Below are positions 37,249 through 46,968 of a DNA stretch of 64,000 bases, piece after piece. The notes beneath the pieces were generated by a model that searched no databases, had not been told where the DNA came from, and saw only the letters and a program-made list of their open reading frames with translations. Every line of letters starts with the position of its first letter. The first letter of the stretch is position 1. The DNA is from an uncultured Bacteroidales bacterium (GTDB lineage: Bacteria > Bacteroidota > Bacteroidia > Bacteroidales > UBA932). A program made the translations under genes and the position numbers. The DNA is taken from contig ONOI01000001.1 in assembly GCA_900319375.1 (NCBI GenBank), positions 89,745 to 153,744 of the forward strand, given 5' to 3'.

Positions 37249-37485
37249 CTATTCCTCCTCCTTAGGTTTACGCATAATGGCCACGACAACCACCACGATG
37301 CCGGCCACTATTACCACCGGGGCCGCGACCAGCCTCCTGAAGTCAAACATAGCATAGTTGAACACTTCGGGGTCTTTCACCCCACCGCCCGCCAGGAGGA
37401 CGTAACCGGCCACCATCACAATCAGACCTGCCAGAAGCAGCCTGATACTTTTACGGGACATAGGCATTTTATCCATAGAGTTCAT
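37249..37485 (-). CDS. DUF3098 small membrane protein
   Basis: The 78-residue protein has two membrane spans (about 14-32 and 53-69) with the loop GGGVKDPEVFNYAMFDFRR between them, the DUF3098 pattern. The function is unknown. Start candidates are ATG 37485 (17-bp overlap with ftsX), 37476 and 37467. It is tucked between ftsX and uppP, which suggests a role linked to division or cell-wall lipid recycling. Confidence 0.85.
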   Translation of the reverse strand: MNSMDKMPMSRKSIRLLLAGLIVMVAGYVLLAGGGVKDPEVFNYAMFDFRRLVAAPVVIVAGIVVVVVAIMRKPKEEE

Positions 37486-38347
37486 CGTTCGATAGTTTCA
37501 CGATCTTGGAGACCACCGCATTTCCGCAGAGCCAGCAAAGCACTACGCCGAAGGCGATCACGCTGAGGGCCGTACCCACGAAAGCGGGGATGGTGAATAT
37601 TTCATAGATTTCGGGATGCGATTTCCATACCAGATAGACGGCCAGCGCGATAAGCCCGAGGGCGATAAGCGCTGCGATCAGGCCCTGGGCCACCGTCCTG
37701 CGGACGTACGGGCGGGCGATAAAGCTGCGGCTGGCGCCGACCAGCTGCATGGTATGGATCGTAAACCTGTTTGCATAAAGATTGAGCCTGACCGTGTTCG
37801 CGATCAGGGCCACGGAGATAACCACGAGCAGCGCGAGCACCAGCAAAATAGCCAGCCAGACCTTGCCGAAGCTGACGCTCAGCGACTCGACCAGCGGGAT
37901 CCTGCAGTCTACCTCGTCTACTATCGGAGAGTCCGACAGGCGTTTGTGGACGGTAAGCAGGCTGTCCGGATTCATCCATGCCGCGCGGACCGTAACCTCG
38001 ACCGAACTAGGCACGGGCGAACTCTCGAACACATCCAGGAAATCCTCTCCCAGCATCTCCCTCATCTCCTTTTCCCCCTCCTGAACGCTCACATAACGGG
38101 TGTCCTTGACGAAAGGCTCCGCCTCGATCTTGCGCTGATATGCGACAGCCTGAACGGCGGGAGTATCCTTTTTCAGAATAACCGTTACATGTATGTGTTC
38201 GCGGAAATAAGCCCCGACGGCTGAAGCGTTGAAAGCCAGAAACGAAGCCGCTCCGACCAGCAGAAGAACCATGCTGATACTGATTACGGAGGACAAATAA
38301 GAGCCCGCCAGCCTTCTTCTTATAATTTTGTTTTGTTTTCGGGACAT
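37469..38347 (-). CDS. ftsX: Cell-division protein FtsX
   Basis: ATG 38347 is chosen (MSRKQNKIIRRRLAGSYLSS); an upstream in-frame ATG at 38407 would run into the divergent gene. The 292-residue protein has one N-terminal span, a periplasmic domain with EPFVKDTRYVSVQEGEKEMREM, then three C-terminal spans, the FtsX layout. With FtsE it controls peptidoglycan hydrolases at the septum. ftsE is not in the window, as usual in this phylum where the two are separated. Confidence 0.95.
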   Translation of the reverse strand: MSRKQNKIIRRRLAGSYLSSVISISMVLLLVGAASFLAFNASAVGAYFREHIHVTVILKKDTPAVQAVAYQRKIEAEPFVKDTRYVSVQEGEKEMREMLGEDFLDVFESSPVPSSVEVTVRAAWMNPDSLLTVHKRLSDSPIVDEVDCRIPLVESLSVSFGKVWLAILLVLALLVVISVALIANTVRLNLYANRFTIHTMQLVGASRSFIARPYVRRTVAQGLIAALIALGLIALAVYLVWKSHPEIYEIFTIPAFVGTALSVIAFGVVLCWLCGNAVVSKIVKLSNDELYG

Positions 38348-38377
38348 AATTCGGGGCGAATTTAGAAAAAATTTTCG

Positions 38378-38385
38378 TATCTTTG
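38378..38385 (+). promoter_or_regulatory. -7 box of the glycogen-synthase-like gene
   Basis: TATCTTTG, full match to TAnnTTTG, ends 6 nt before ATG 38392. With the G at -7 the first transcribed base would be the A of the ATG, a leaderless message. Confidence 0.6.
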
Positions 38386-38391
38386 AGCCAA

Positions 38392-39213
38392 ATGGAGAAT
38401 TCCGCACAAAAAGTACTTTTCGTCTGCTCTGAAATATTTCCTTATGTTCCGGAGAGTGAGATCGCGACCTTAGGCCGCTATCTGCCTCAGGGTACTCAGG
38501 AAAGAAAAAAGGAAATTCGTGCCTTCATGCCCCGCTACGGATGCATCAACGAGCGTAAGAATCAGCTCCACGAAGTCATCAGACTCTCGGGCATGAACCT
38601 CATTATCGACAATATGGACAGGCCCCTTATAATTAAGGTCGCCAGTATCGCCGCGGCGCATACTCAGGTCTATTTTATCGACAACGAAGATTACTTCAAG
38701 CGCAAACAGATCGAGCGCGACGAGGAGGGTAAATTCTTCGAAGACAACGACGAACGTGCGATTTTCTTCGCCCGTGGCGTCCTCGAGACCGTCAAGAAGC
38801 TCCGCTGGGCCCCGGACATCATCCACTGCAGCGGATGGATCTCACACCTTTTGCCTCTGTATCTCAAGAAAGCGTATAAAGACGACCCTATCTTCAGCCA
38901 CAGCAAGGTAGTGCTCTCGCTTCACGACGACCTCCCCAAGGAGCAGTTCTCTCCCTCTTTTGCCGACAAGATTTACTTCGGCGCAGTCAGCGAGAAGGAC
39001 ATCGACCTCCTGAAGGCCGCCCCCGATGGCATAAATCTTGCCAAAACTGCGGCCAGGTTCTCAGACGGAGTGGTGGTAGCTGGCGAGAATATCCCGGCTT
39101 CGCTTATCAGCTATTGCAAAGACCGCGGACTCAAAGTCGCCAAAATCAAAGCAAAAAGCTTCGCCGACGGAACCTACATAGACGAATACAACGCTTTTTA
39201 CGATCAGCTGTAG
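38392..39213 (+). CDS. Glycogen/starch-synthase-like protein, N-terminal domain only
   Basis: The 273-residue protein matches the N-terminal Rossmann half of GT5 glycogen synthases: KVLFVCSEIFPYVPESEIA, EIRAFMPRYG, and APDIIHCSGWISHLLPLYLK. The second glycosyltransferase half is absent, and the ADP-glucose-binding KxGGL motif near the start is replaced by PESEIA, so catalysis is unlikely. Such short forms are conserved in Bacteroidota beside a DUF4270 lipoprotein, exactly as here (the two genes abut), so a shared unknown envelope or storage role is possible. Confidence 0.85.
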   Translation: MENSAQKVLFVCSEIFPYVPESEIATLGRYLPQGTQERKKEIRAFMPRYGCINERKNQLHEVIRLSGMNLIIDNMDRPLIIKVASIAAAHTQVYFIDNEDYFKRKQIERDEEGKFFEDNDERAIFFARGVLETVKKLRWAPDIIHCSGWISHLLPLYLKKAYKDDPIFSHSKVVLSLHDDLPKEQFSPSFADKIYFGAVSEKDIDLLKAAPDGINLAKTAARFSDGVVVAGENIPASLISYCKDRGLKVAKIKAKSFADGTYIDEYNAFYDQL

Positions 39214-40884
39214 ATGAAATTACTCGGACACATCATACTCGGCGCAGCTATTATCGGCTGCGTTTCCTGTGTTGAGACAGACGGACTTATCGGGGGAAAC
39301 CTCATCCCTATAGATTCCCAGTATCAGGTTTTTTCAACGGAACTCCCCATCGACAAGGTGGAGATGAAGATGGCAGACAGCCTCTCGGGCTTTTCAAGTT
39401 CGAGGATAGTGATGGGGGCCGTCCGTGACGACATCTTCGGTCTTTCTACCCGCAGCTGTGCCCTGACCCTGGTCCCGCTCGCAGACACTCTCGATTTCGG
39501 TGACGTCCAGTCCGTCAAGACGTTCCACCTCCACGCCACCTTCGACACTACCGCCACCAGCCAGGCCGGCCAGGAAAGAATACTTCAGAACGTATATGCA
39601 TACGAACTGAACGACGGAACCGACTGGACTAAACTGATGGACGCCAACGATGTAGCCGGCCTTCTCGGCCACAAACCAGCCAGCGTCATCAAGGGAACCC
39701 CGCTTCTTAACGGCGCCGCTGATCTGGACCTCGACTTTACAGACGAATACGCCAGCGCATACGTCAACTACCTCAACGGAAAGACTCTGTCAGACTCTAC
39801 AACCTTCAAGGCTTTCCTCGAGAAGTTCCCGGGAATCTGGATTGAGACAGACTCGCCCAGCGGAAACGGCGGCCGCCTCAACTCCTTCGACCTCCAGATG
39901 GAGTTCAACAGTTCGCAGTATTATCTGGAAGACAATTACGGAACCCTTACGATCAATACTATATACGATCCCGAGGCAGGCCCGGTAGACACAACCTTCT
40001 ATTTTTATGCCGGAGCCCAGAAATATAACGAGGTAAAGGCCCTGTTCTCAGACTATAAGACGGGAACCTTCCCGCAATACGCCTTCAACCTTACCTCACA
40101 TTCGACCCGCACAATGGCAGGAAGCGCAGCAGACAAGGTCTACCTTGAAGGCGGAGCAGGCCTTAAGCCCGTTATCACCGCCCGCACCCTCATCGACCTT
40201 GCCTCCAAAGCAATCTCAGATACTATTGCGGCCCATGGAATGGACGCTTCGCTGCTTTCCAAGACCGTAGTCAACAAGGCAACCATAGTTCTGCCATACG
40301 ACATGCCGGCAGACTATACCGATATAGACAATTACTTCCCTCCGAGGCTCAGCCCCACCTGCCGAATCAGGACGGATACTACCTCAACCTTCATGGGACT
40401 TACAGACGCAAGTTCGGAAAATGAAGACCAGGGCGACATCAAGCGCTCTATCTGCAGCTATACTCCTGACATCACCTATCACCTCCAGCAGCTCCTCAAC
40501 ACTACAGACGACAACACTAATCTCGTCAGGGGAAACTATGACATCTGGCTGCTCATAATGAATACTCAGGAGACTACTACCACCTCCAATTCCAACAACG
40601 ACCTCAGCGAATACTATCAGTATCTCGCTTATCAGAGCTATTACAACAGCATGTACGGAGGATATGGCGGTTACGGCGGATATGGTTACGGCGGCTATGG
40701 CAGCAATTACTACAGCAACTATTACAGCTATATGATGGCTGCAATGTATGCCGGAGGCCAGACTACTACCTCCACCACCTACGAGCTGGATAAGGATTTC
40801 TATTACAGAGTAGCTCTCTGCGGACCGGCCTCCACTACGGAAGTTCCCAAACTCCGCATTACATTCTCGGTCCCGAGACAATAA
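39214..40884 (+). CDS. DUF4270 lipoprotein
   Basis: The 556-residue lipoprotein (lipobox VSC, Cys20) has the DUF4270 start, with IGGNLIPIDSQYQVFSTEL and then the SSRIVMGAVRDDIFG block. Near residues 475-505 is a low-complexity Tyr/Gly/Ser run built from GGY units, probably a flexible surface linker. DUF4270 proteins are predicted outer-membrane lipoproteins of unknown function. The start immediately follows the stop of the glycogen-synthase-like gene, so both are co-transcribed. The stop codon abuts that of the opposing PEGA-FISUMP gene with no intervening base. Confidence 0.88.
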   Translation: MKLLGHIILGAAIIGCVSCVETDGLIGGNLIPIDSQYQVFSTELPIDKVEMKMADSLSGFSSSRIVMGAVRDDIFGLSTRSCALTLVPLADTLDFGDVQSVKTFHLHATFDTTATSQAGQERILQNVYAYELNDGTDWTKLMDANDVAGLLGHKPASVIKGTPLLNGAADLDLDFTDEYASAYVNYLNGKTLSDSTTFKAFLEKFPGIWIETDSPSGNGGRLNSFDLQMEFNSSQYYLEDNYGTLTINTIYDPEAGPVDTTFYFYAGAQKYNEVKALFSDYKTGTFPQYAFNLTSHSTRTMAGSAADKVYLEGGAGLKPVITARTLIDLASKAISDTIAAHGMDASLLSKTVVNKATIVLPYDMPADYTDIDNYFPPRLSPTCRIRTDTTSTFMGLTDASSENEDQGDIKRSICSYTPDITYHLQQLLNTTDDNTNLVRGNYDIWLLIMNTQETTTTSNSNNDLSEYYQYLAYQSYYNSMYGGYGGYGGYGYGGYGSNYYSNYYSYMMAAMYAGGQTTTSTTYELDKDFYYRVALCGPASTTEVPKLRITFSVPRQ

Positions 40885-43491
40885 CTAATCAGCAGTGTAA
40901 TCATCACCCTTCCAGCTGCCTATAGTATAGGAGCCGGAGGGACGATAATATATGCCGCGACCGTTGCGCGAGCCGTCTTCCCAGTAACCAAACCATGCAC
41001 CCCCGTCTGTCCAGAGGAAGACGCCCCATCCATGTCGTTTGCCATCCTTGGTCTCGCCTACGTACATATTGCCGTTGGTGTACTCGATACACTCAAACTT
41101 ATATGCTTTGAAGCGGCCTTCCATGGGATAAGACTCCGTAGGCGCGTCGTTCTTGAAATCGCCGAAGTAGATCAGGGTTCCGTTTTTGTCGTAGCAGGTG
41201 CCGGTTCCCTCTTTGATATTCTTTGAGTAGCTGCCTACGAAGTATGCGCAGTCTTTGCAATTATTGATGTAACGGCCGTCTTTCCCTATGAAATAGATTC
41301 CCATCCCATCGCGGTCGCCGTCTTTATAACGGCCGAAGTACATATCATCATCGTCGCTCCACCAATACGCACCATAACCATTGCGGCCGTCGCTCAACTG
41401 GCCGCGATATTTTCCGTTGGTGTAAGTCCATTCCGGATTGTCAAACGACTTCTTCATCATATTGCGCCAATCTCCCCGGACAAGGGCGTTGCCGGTTACA
41501 GCAGAAGAGGAATAGTTGCTCTCGCCGCTTATCACCGGGCGGACGGACATTCCGAAATAACGGAACAGGTCATACACCTTAAAGGTGCCGGTCCAGTTTG
41601 TAAGGCAGTATGCGCTATGCGAGCTCGAGAGGGTTGAAGACCAGTACTCCAGCTCTTTCCCTGCAAGCATATTGTTGTATCCTGCAGCCGGAAGGAAAAT
41701 TGACTGGCCGGTAGTTTTGCTGACAAACCTATAGCCATTCACGCCATCAAGGGTTATCCAGGAGTAAGTACACTTGTCGAGCAACTCCTGCAATTCTTCC
41801 TTGGAAGGCATACGCCAACGGCCGCCCCAATTCTGTCTTGCAATATCATCGGCATAGGACAGACTGGTAAGATTATCTACTGGGCCGTATTTAGAATTCG
41901 TAACGTATTTCGAAATTTTTACATTGTCCCAGGAATCTCCGCTTGTCCTGAAGCGATAATTCGGCCAGCTATATTCTCCCTTCGAAGACGTCTCTCCCCA
42001 GGCAAACAACTTTCCACCGTCGGCTGGCTTCGAAGCGCCCACATTGCAGGTCGCCCATTTTACGCTCAGACCAAGGTCCACCCATTCGTGGCCATTTTCA
42101 GAGCCACTGACCGAAGATGGTTGGGCGGGAGTCGGCTTTGCCGGGGTCGGCTGAGGCGCGCTCTTTACCTTAAGATCCTTTGAAAGCTGGGTAGTCTGGT
42201 CGCGCTGAATGTCAACTGTGAAGGTCAGCGGATCATAACCGTCTTTTCGGAGCTCGACACTGTGTTTGCCGATAAGAATAGTCTGTGAGAAGATAGTATT
42301 GCCTGCATGCTCGCCGTCAATCCAGACCTCAGCGCGGCTGGGGTTGGACTGTATCTGAAGTTCGCCGAACATAGGAACCGGAGCGTCAACTTTGACATCT
42401 ACTGTTTGGCCTTCGATAGTGGAACCGATTACTCCGCGGGATTGCGGGATGTGTGAGGGACGGCTTGCCTCTACTTTGTAGGTCAGTTGGCTGTTCAACT
42501 GAGTCTTCGACCCGCTCTTGCCGCGGAAAACTTCCTTGCCCGCCGGATCGGTAACCACTATGTCCGCCAGGGGGTCATCACAAAGGAGAGTAACCACTCC
42601 GAACTGAGGCTTGAGCTCGACCTCCCAGTATAACAGGCTACCGTCTCCACTTAGCGTTTCCCGAGAATTTGTTACGTAGTAATTGTCCTTACGGAAGGTG
42701 AACATATGTTCGCCCTTGGATATCTTCGTGGATTGTTCGATAGGGGTTGTCCCTAGAAACTCTCCGTCTACATACACATCCGTTCCATCAGGATAGCAGT
42801 CAATATTATAGGTGTTGTATGCCGGTTTGAGCTTGACCTTAACCTCTTTCATCCCCCTCTTCACATTGATATTGGAAGTCCAGGTTTCGTAGAATTTACT
42901 GCTTACTTCGAACCAGTAGCTGCCTTCGGCGAGGAATGCGTCATAGTAGCCATCCGTTATTTCCTTGAAATTGATGACTTCGTTTTTGCTGAGTCCATAG
43001 GCGACGCGCGCCTGCTTAGGGTCGATAGTCATCTGGACTCCTACCAGTCCTGAACCACTGTATGTCTTCACTATCGTCACCGACGATTCTACGTTCAGCC
43101 TCATCCTGTAGACTTTACCGGGCTTGAGCGAGACTCCTATCCAGTCGGTGGGGGTATAGCCCTCAGAAGTGAACATGATGTTGGTGACTTTAGGCGAAAC
43201 CCAATACCACCATTCTCCGGTCTCCTGACGGTAATTCGAGCCTCCTCTGGGAGGCGCAACCGGGGCCATCCCTCCCCTGGTCTGGAGAACCAGGGTCCCG
43301 GACAGGCTGTTGTCCGGGACGACCTTGATAATCGCGCAAACATTGTCGTTGACATCGGTCTGACGATAGTAGGATGTCGCGTCCGCATCGTCGGGGACCA
43401 GCTCAACTTTTGATCCGACGCTCATCGATATCTGCCCGAAGGCTGTCAGGCCGGCGAGCAGAAGGCAGAGAGAGGTAAGCAGCTTTTTCAT
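40885..43491 (-). CDS. PEGA-FISUMP-MORN fusion protein, secreted
   Basis: The 868-residue protein has a signal peptide ending GQ at about 20, a conserved N-terminal beta domain (about 20-205), PEGA-type repeats (about 230-290 and 375-430, e.g. IDCYPDGTDVYVDGEFLGTT), a Pro/Ala/Ser linker (about 440-465), a FISUMP domain (about 465-650: DLGLSVKWATCNVGA, RWRMPSKEELQELLDKC, SVRPV) and MORN-type repeats (about 690-868, GxYxNGKYRGQ-like, MYFGRYKDGDRDG). PEGA domains are envelope surface modules, FISUMP is a C-type-lectin-like fold, and MORN repeats bind membranes or partners. Its N-terminal half is a paralogue of the protein at 44992-46968. It is last in a five-gene operon. Confidence 0.85.
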   Translation of the reverse strand: MKKLLTSLCLLLAGLTAFGQISMSVGSKVELVPDDADATSYYRQTDVNDNVCAIIKVVPDNSLSGTLVLQTRGGMAPVAPPRGGSNYRQETGEWWYWVSPKVTNIMFTSEGYTPTDWIGVSLKPGKVYRMRLNVESSVTIVKTYSGSGLVGVQMTIDPKQARVAYGLSKNEVINFKEITDGYYDAFLAEGSYWFEVSSKFYETWTSNINVKRGMKEVKVKLKPAYNTYNIDCYPDGTDVYVDGEFLGTTPIEQSTKISKGEHMFTFRKDNYYVTNSRETLSGDGSLLYWEVELKPQFGVVTLLCDDPLADIVVTDPAGKEVFRGKSGSKTQLNSQLTYKVEASRPSHIPQSRGVIGSTIEGQTVDVKVDAPVPMFGELQIQSNPSRAEVWIDGEHAGNTIFSQTILIGKHSVELRKDGYDPLTFTVDIQRDQTTQLSKDLKVKSAPQPTPAKPTPAQPSSVSGSENGHEWVDLGLSVKWATCNVGASKPADGGKLFAWGETSSKGEYSWPNYRFRTSGDSWDNVKISKYVTNSKYGPVDNLTSLSYADDIARQNWGGRWRMPSKEELQELLDKCTYSWITLDGVNGYRFVSKTTGQSIFLPAAGYNNMLAGKELEYWSSTLSSSHSAYCLTNWTGTFKVYDLFRYFGMSVRPVISGESNYSSSAVTGNALVRGDWRNMMKKSFDNPEWTYTNGKYRGQLSDGRNGYGAYWWSDDDDMYFGRYKDGDRDGMGIYFIGKDGRYINNCKDCAYFVGSYSKNIKEGTGTCYDKNGTLIYFGDFKNDAPTESYPMEGRFKAYKFECIEYTNGNMYVGETKDGKRHGWGVFLWTDGGAWFGYWEDGSRNGRGIYYRPSGSYTIGSWKGDDYTAD

Positions 43492-43495
43492 GGGG

Positions 43496-44989
43496 CTAGA
43501 GGGTTATGGCCTTCGCGCCCGAATTGTCCATGCCCGGCATCGTGAGCCCGACGGGCGCGCCTACGTAGGTCGGGTCGCAGACTACGTATTTCTTACCTTC
43601 GATCAGCAGGTAGTCTCCGCTTACTTCGCCGGAGAAGTTGACCGCCGTGGCAAGATGTCCGGGGTAGTAGATCAGAACCACCGGCCGGCCTACGAGGTCG
43701 CGGACGAGACGCGAGAACAGAATCGAACGGTCTTCGCAGTCAGAGTACGGGTAGAATAGCGTTTCGTCGGCGAAGAACGCACGGTCGCAGCCCCAGACTG
43801 TGTTGTCGTATTCGTAGACGAAGGCGGTCTGGACGAAGTTCAGAAGGACGCTGATCGCCTGGAAATCGTTCATTCCGGCTATCGCCTCGCGGAGTTTCGG
43901 GTAGATGGATTCGCGGGCAACTGCGCTCATAGGGGTATTCGCATAGAAGCGCCAGCGGGTGATGCCGTTGTTGTTTGCAAATGACTCCGGGTATCCGTTG
44001 TAAAAGTCGATGAGGTTCCGGTTCGTACAGACGCTGACGCTTGCGGCCGGATAGTCCCGGGACTTCAGGGCCCGCGGCTCGCTAAGGTTTGCTTCGAAGG
44101 CGTTTTCCTTCATCATGACTACAGACATGGGGACGGTTCCTTCGAGGCCCTTACCCATCACATGGTAAGACCTGTCATCCGAGCCGTCGAAAAGGTAGCA
44201 CCTCCGGTCTTCGATATTGACGAACGGGTATTTGTAGATGTCCTGGTCTGCGGGAACGAGTTTGTGGAGCGAGTTTTTCGAGTCCCTGGCCAGATACAGG
44301 CGGAAGCCGGACTGGGTGAGAATGTAGGTCTGCAGGACTACTGCCTCGGGGGCGGCAGCGCTGCCGTAAAGAGTCTCCGTAAATTTATCGACCACCTTCA
44401 GGTATGCCCAGTCGCAGAGTGAACGTTTCTGTTTTTGGGCCAGAAGGTCCACCAGCATATTGTCGTAGTCCGGACCGCTGAGGGTGTTCCAGAAGTCGGC
44501 GACCTGATTCTCCTCTACTCCGCTCAGGCGGGCCGGCGCAGGATGGCGGACGGAGAAAGGGGTTCCGTAAATCGTGAACGAAGAGACTTCCTGCTCGGGG
44601 ACTACGAGCTCCTCAATAGGATAGACGGGGGTAGGCTCGGGGACCGGAGCGGGAGCAACCGGCATCTCATCAATAACGATGGGTTTATCCTTCGGGGTGA
44701 CATTCTTCTCCTCTTCCTTTATTACGACGGGAGGGATATTCTTGTCTTTGTTCTTCGGAACGGGGGTTGCCTTTTTGACGGATTTCTTTTCCCACGGCAG
44801 ACGCATCGACTCCTCGAAGCGCTTGTTTACCGCTTCGCGCTGAGCCCTGAAGGTCTTTTCGACCCTCTCTGTCTGCTGTTTGAATTTCTTGTCGTTCTTA
44901 CTGCGCAGGGCGTCGAACTTCGAGTCCTGGGCCAGGGCGGAGAGGGGCAGAAGAAGTACCGCCACCAGTATTGCAATTATCCTTTTCAT
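43496..44989 (-). CDS. Transglutaminase-like cysteine peptidase, secreted
   Basis: ATG 44989 gives a signal peptide (MKRIIAILVAVLLLPLSALA). The 497-residue protein continues with a charged helical stretch (about 22-90), a Pro/Glu/Lys linker (about 90-145) and a C-terminal transglutaminase-like domain. The presumed triad is Cys418 (YSDCEDRSILFSRLV), His445 (YPGHLATAV) and Asp472 (VVCDPTYVG), in the right order and spacing. Such domains cut or cross-link peptides or amides; the target is unknown. It lies between the two PEGA paralogues (overlap-free, gaps 2-4 bp), so it probably works with them at the outer membrane or in the periplasm. Confidence 0.85.
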   Translation of the reverse strand: MKRIIAILVAVLLLPLSALAQDSKFDALRSKNDKKFKQQTERVEKTFRAQREAVNKRFEESMRLPWEKKSVKKATPVPKNKDKNIPPVVIKEEEKNVTPKDKPIVIDEMPVAPAPVPEPTPVYPIEELVVPEQEVSSFTIYGTPFSVRHPAPARLSGVEENQVADFWNTLSGPDYDNMLVDLLAQKQKRSLCDWAYLKVVDKFTETLYGSAAAPEAVVLQTYILTQSGFRLYLARDSKNSLHKLVPADQDIYKYPFVNIEDRRCYLFDGSDDRSYHVMGKGLEGTVPMSVVMMKENAFEANLSEPRALKSRDYPAASVSVCTNRNLIDFYNGYPESFANNNGITRWRFYANTPMSAVARESIYPKLREAIAGMNDFQAISVLLNFVQTAFVYEYDNTVWGCDRAFFADETLFYPYSDCEDRSILFSRLVRDLVGRPVVLIYYPGHLATAVNFSGEVSGDYLLIEGKKYVVCDPTYVGAPVGLTMPGMDNSGAKAITL

Positions 44990-44991
44990 CG

Positions 44992-46968
44992 TTAATATAA
45001 GGAATAAAGAAGAGCGTAAGGGAAGAAGCAGATACCTAATCCCAGGCTTACTGTAGGAACCAGTCCAACCGGAGTAACCTGAACGCCTGCGCCGATATCG
45101 AACCAACTGAATTTATCGCTGTGCCAGCCAAGGCGAGTTCCGGCCTCAACACCCATTCCTTCATACATAAAACCGGCGCCGGCATACAGCTGCCAGTCCA
45201 CTTTCCTATAATCCCAGGTTAGCCTCACGACCGGCCCTGCCGAGAAAGAAGCCTCTTCGTATCCAATTGAGCCCATATACCTGAGATAGTAACCAAGGTG
45301 TTTGCCGCACTGGGCATATTGGAGGCCGATCGCAAAGTCGTCGGGGACAAAGCCCATTTCATAATCAAGGAAATACTTGGCGAATTTATCCTCTTCCCAA
45401 CCCCATTTCCAGTTGAAGAGGTGGACATCCTTTCTCATTGTAAGGTTTAGAGACGTTGTCTTAGCCTCGCGGATGAAGACCTCAGAAGATGCTTTCTTGT
45501 ATCCGCTGTGGGTGGCGGTAACTGTGTATTTCCCCTCAGGAAGAGAGGTTGTGAAAGGAGAAAACTTCGTGATTGCGGCTTTACCTCCGGTGATATTTAC
45601 GGTGGCCCCGGACACATTGCCGGTACTGACGCTCAGGAAACCGTCTCCCGGGCCCTTGATCATTGCCTTGGCGATCGAGACGACCTGACCCTCTTCGATC
45701 TGGACGGTGAACGGGTCGAGGTGGTAGCCGTCCAACTTAAGCTCCACGGTGTGCCTGCCGACAAGCAATTCCCGGCTGAAGGCCGTGGTCTTTTTGGTAT
45801 CTACTCCGTCGATGAAAACTCGCGCACGCGAGGGGCTCGAGGATATCTGGAGGCCGCCGTAGATGCCGACCGGGGCGTCGACCTTGATTTCGACTTCCTT
45901 GCCCTCGATCGTGCTGCCCTTGATTCCCTGGGCCTGAGAGTGGTGGGACGGCCTGGACGATTCGAGCTTGTAGGTAGTTCCGCCGCTGTTGAGCTTGACC
46001 CGAAGGCCGCTCTTTCCGGTAGCGATTATCTTGGTCGCGTCGCTGACGGTAAGGGTAGCGTCGGGGTCGTCGCAGACGCAGGTGACCCATCCGAACTGCG
46101 GACGGAGCTCCACTGTAGGCACTTCCTGAACCGAGCCGTCGCCGGGGATATCGACAGTGATCGGCTGGATATAGTAGTCTTCCTTCCGGAATTCGAGTCT
46201 GATGCCCTGCCCGCGGCGAATCTTGTCCGACTTGGAGATGGGGGTTGTTCCAATCAGGCGGCCGTTGACATAGACCTCGGCGCCCGAGGGCTCGGAATCG
46301 AGGCTGAGGTAATTGAAGGCCGGCTTAAGGGAGACTGAGACTTCTGGAGAATCGCTCGTGACCTCGTACTTACCGGTAGCGGGCTCGTAGAAGCGGCTCT
46401 CGACGCGGTAGTAGTATGTTCCCTTATCGAGAAAAGCCTCGAAAAGGCCGTCTGAAAGGACACGGCTTCCCATATCGCAGTCCGGGGTGCGTCCGTAAAG
46501 GACGGTGGCCTCGGGCGGGAAGACGTTGAGCTTCATGACGCTCTGGCCGAGAGTAAAGGTAGTTACGGTAGCTACTGCGGCATCGACCGTGAGCTTCAAC
46601 CTGTAGACATTCTTCCCCCTGAGGTTTACTCCAAGGTATTTTGTAGGAGTATATCCCTCGCAGGAGAACATTATGTTAGTGACGACCGGAGATACCCAGA
46701 ACCACCACTCCCCATCGGGCCGCTTCTCGGATTTGACGGTTGCCGCTCCACCCTTCGTCTGAAGGACGAGGGTTCCGGTAACCGGATTGTTGAGACTGAC
46801 CTTGATAATAGCGCAGTCCATGTCGTTTGCGTCCTTAAGGGCGTAGTACGAGCGCGCGTCGTTGTCTTGAGAATCCAACTCGGCGCGTCCGTTAACCGAC
46901 ATATTGATCTGCGCAGACATCAGCATCGGGATCAACAATGCCTGCAGCACGATAAGAAACCGTCTCAT
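44992..46968 (-). CDS. PEGA-domain protein with C-terminal beta-barrel-like region
   Basis: The 658-residue protein has a signal peptide and an N-terminal domain strongly alike that of the FISUMP fusion (shared blocks CAIIKV, GTLVLQT, EWWFWVSP, TNIMF, EGYTPT). PEGA-type repeats follow at about 235-290, 375-430 and 440-500 (LDSEPSGAEVYVNGRLIGTT, ISSSPSRARVFIDGVD). The last 150 residues alternate aromatic and polar residues and end in Tyr (FAIGLQYAQCGKHLGYYLRY region), like an outer-membrane barrel, which would anchor the PEGA part at the cell surface. Its start overlaps the stop of the upstream gene by 4 bp. Confidence 0.8.
   Translation of the reverse strand: MRRFLIVLQALLIPMLMSAQINMSVNGRAELDSQDNDARSYYALKDANDMDCAIIKVSLNNPVTGTLVLQTKGGAATVKSEKRPDGEWWFWVSPVVTNIMFSCEGYTPTKYLGVNLRGKNVYRLKLTVDAAVATVTTFTLGQSVMKLNVFPPEATVLYGRTPDCDMGSRVLSDGLFEAFLDKGTYYYRVESRFYEPATGKYEVTSDSPEVSVSLKPAFNYLSLDSEPSGAEVYVNGRLIGTTPISKSDKIRRGQGIRLEFRKEDYYIQPITVDIPGDGSVQEVPTVELRPQFGWVTCVCDDPDATLTVSDATKIIATGKSGLRVKLNSGGTTYKLESSRPSHHSQAQGIKGSTIEGKEVEIKVDAPVGIYGGLQISSSPSRARVFIDGVDTKKTTAFSRELLVGRHTVELKLDGYHLDPFTVQIEEGQVVSIAKAMIKGPGDGFLSVSTGNVSGATVNITGGKAAITKFSPFTTSLPEGKYTVTATHSGYKKASSEVFIREAKTTSLNLTMRKDVHLFNWKWGWEEDKFAKYFLDYEMGFVPDDFAIGLQYAQCGKHLGYYLRYMGSIGYEEASFSAGPVVRLTWDYRKVDWQLYAGAGFMYEGMGVEAGTRLGWHSDKFSWFDIGAGVQVTPVGLVPTVSLGLGICFFPYALLYSLY

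Noticed and set aside
40650-40735. Tandem DNA repeat inside the DUF4270 gene
   Set aside because: It is a Tyr/Gly/Ser low-complexity segment in frame with the protein; the codons vary and there is no sign of a mobile repeat.
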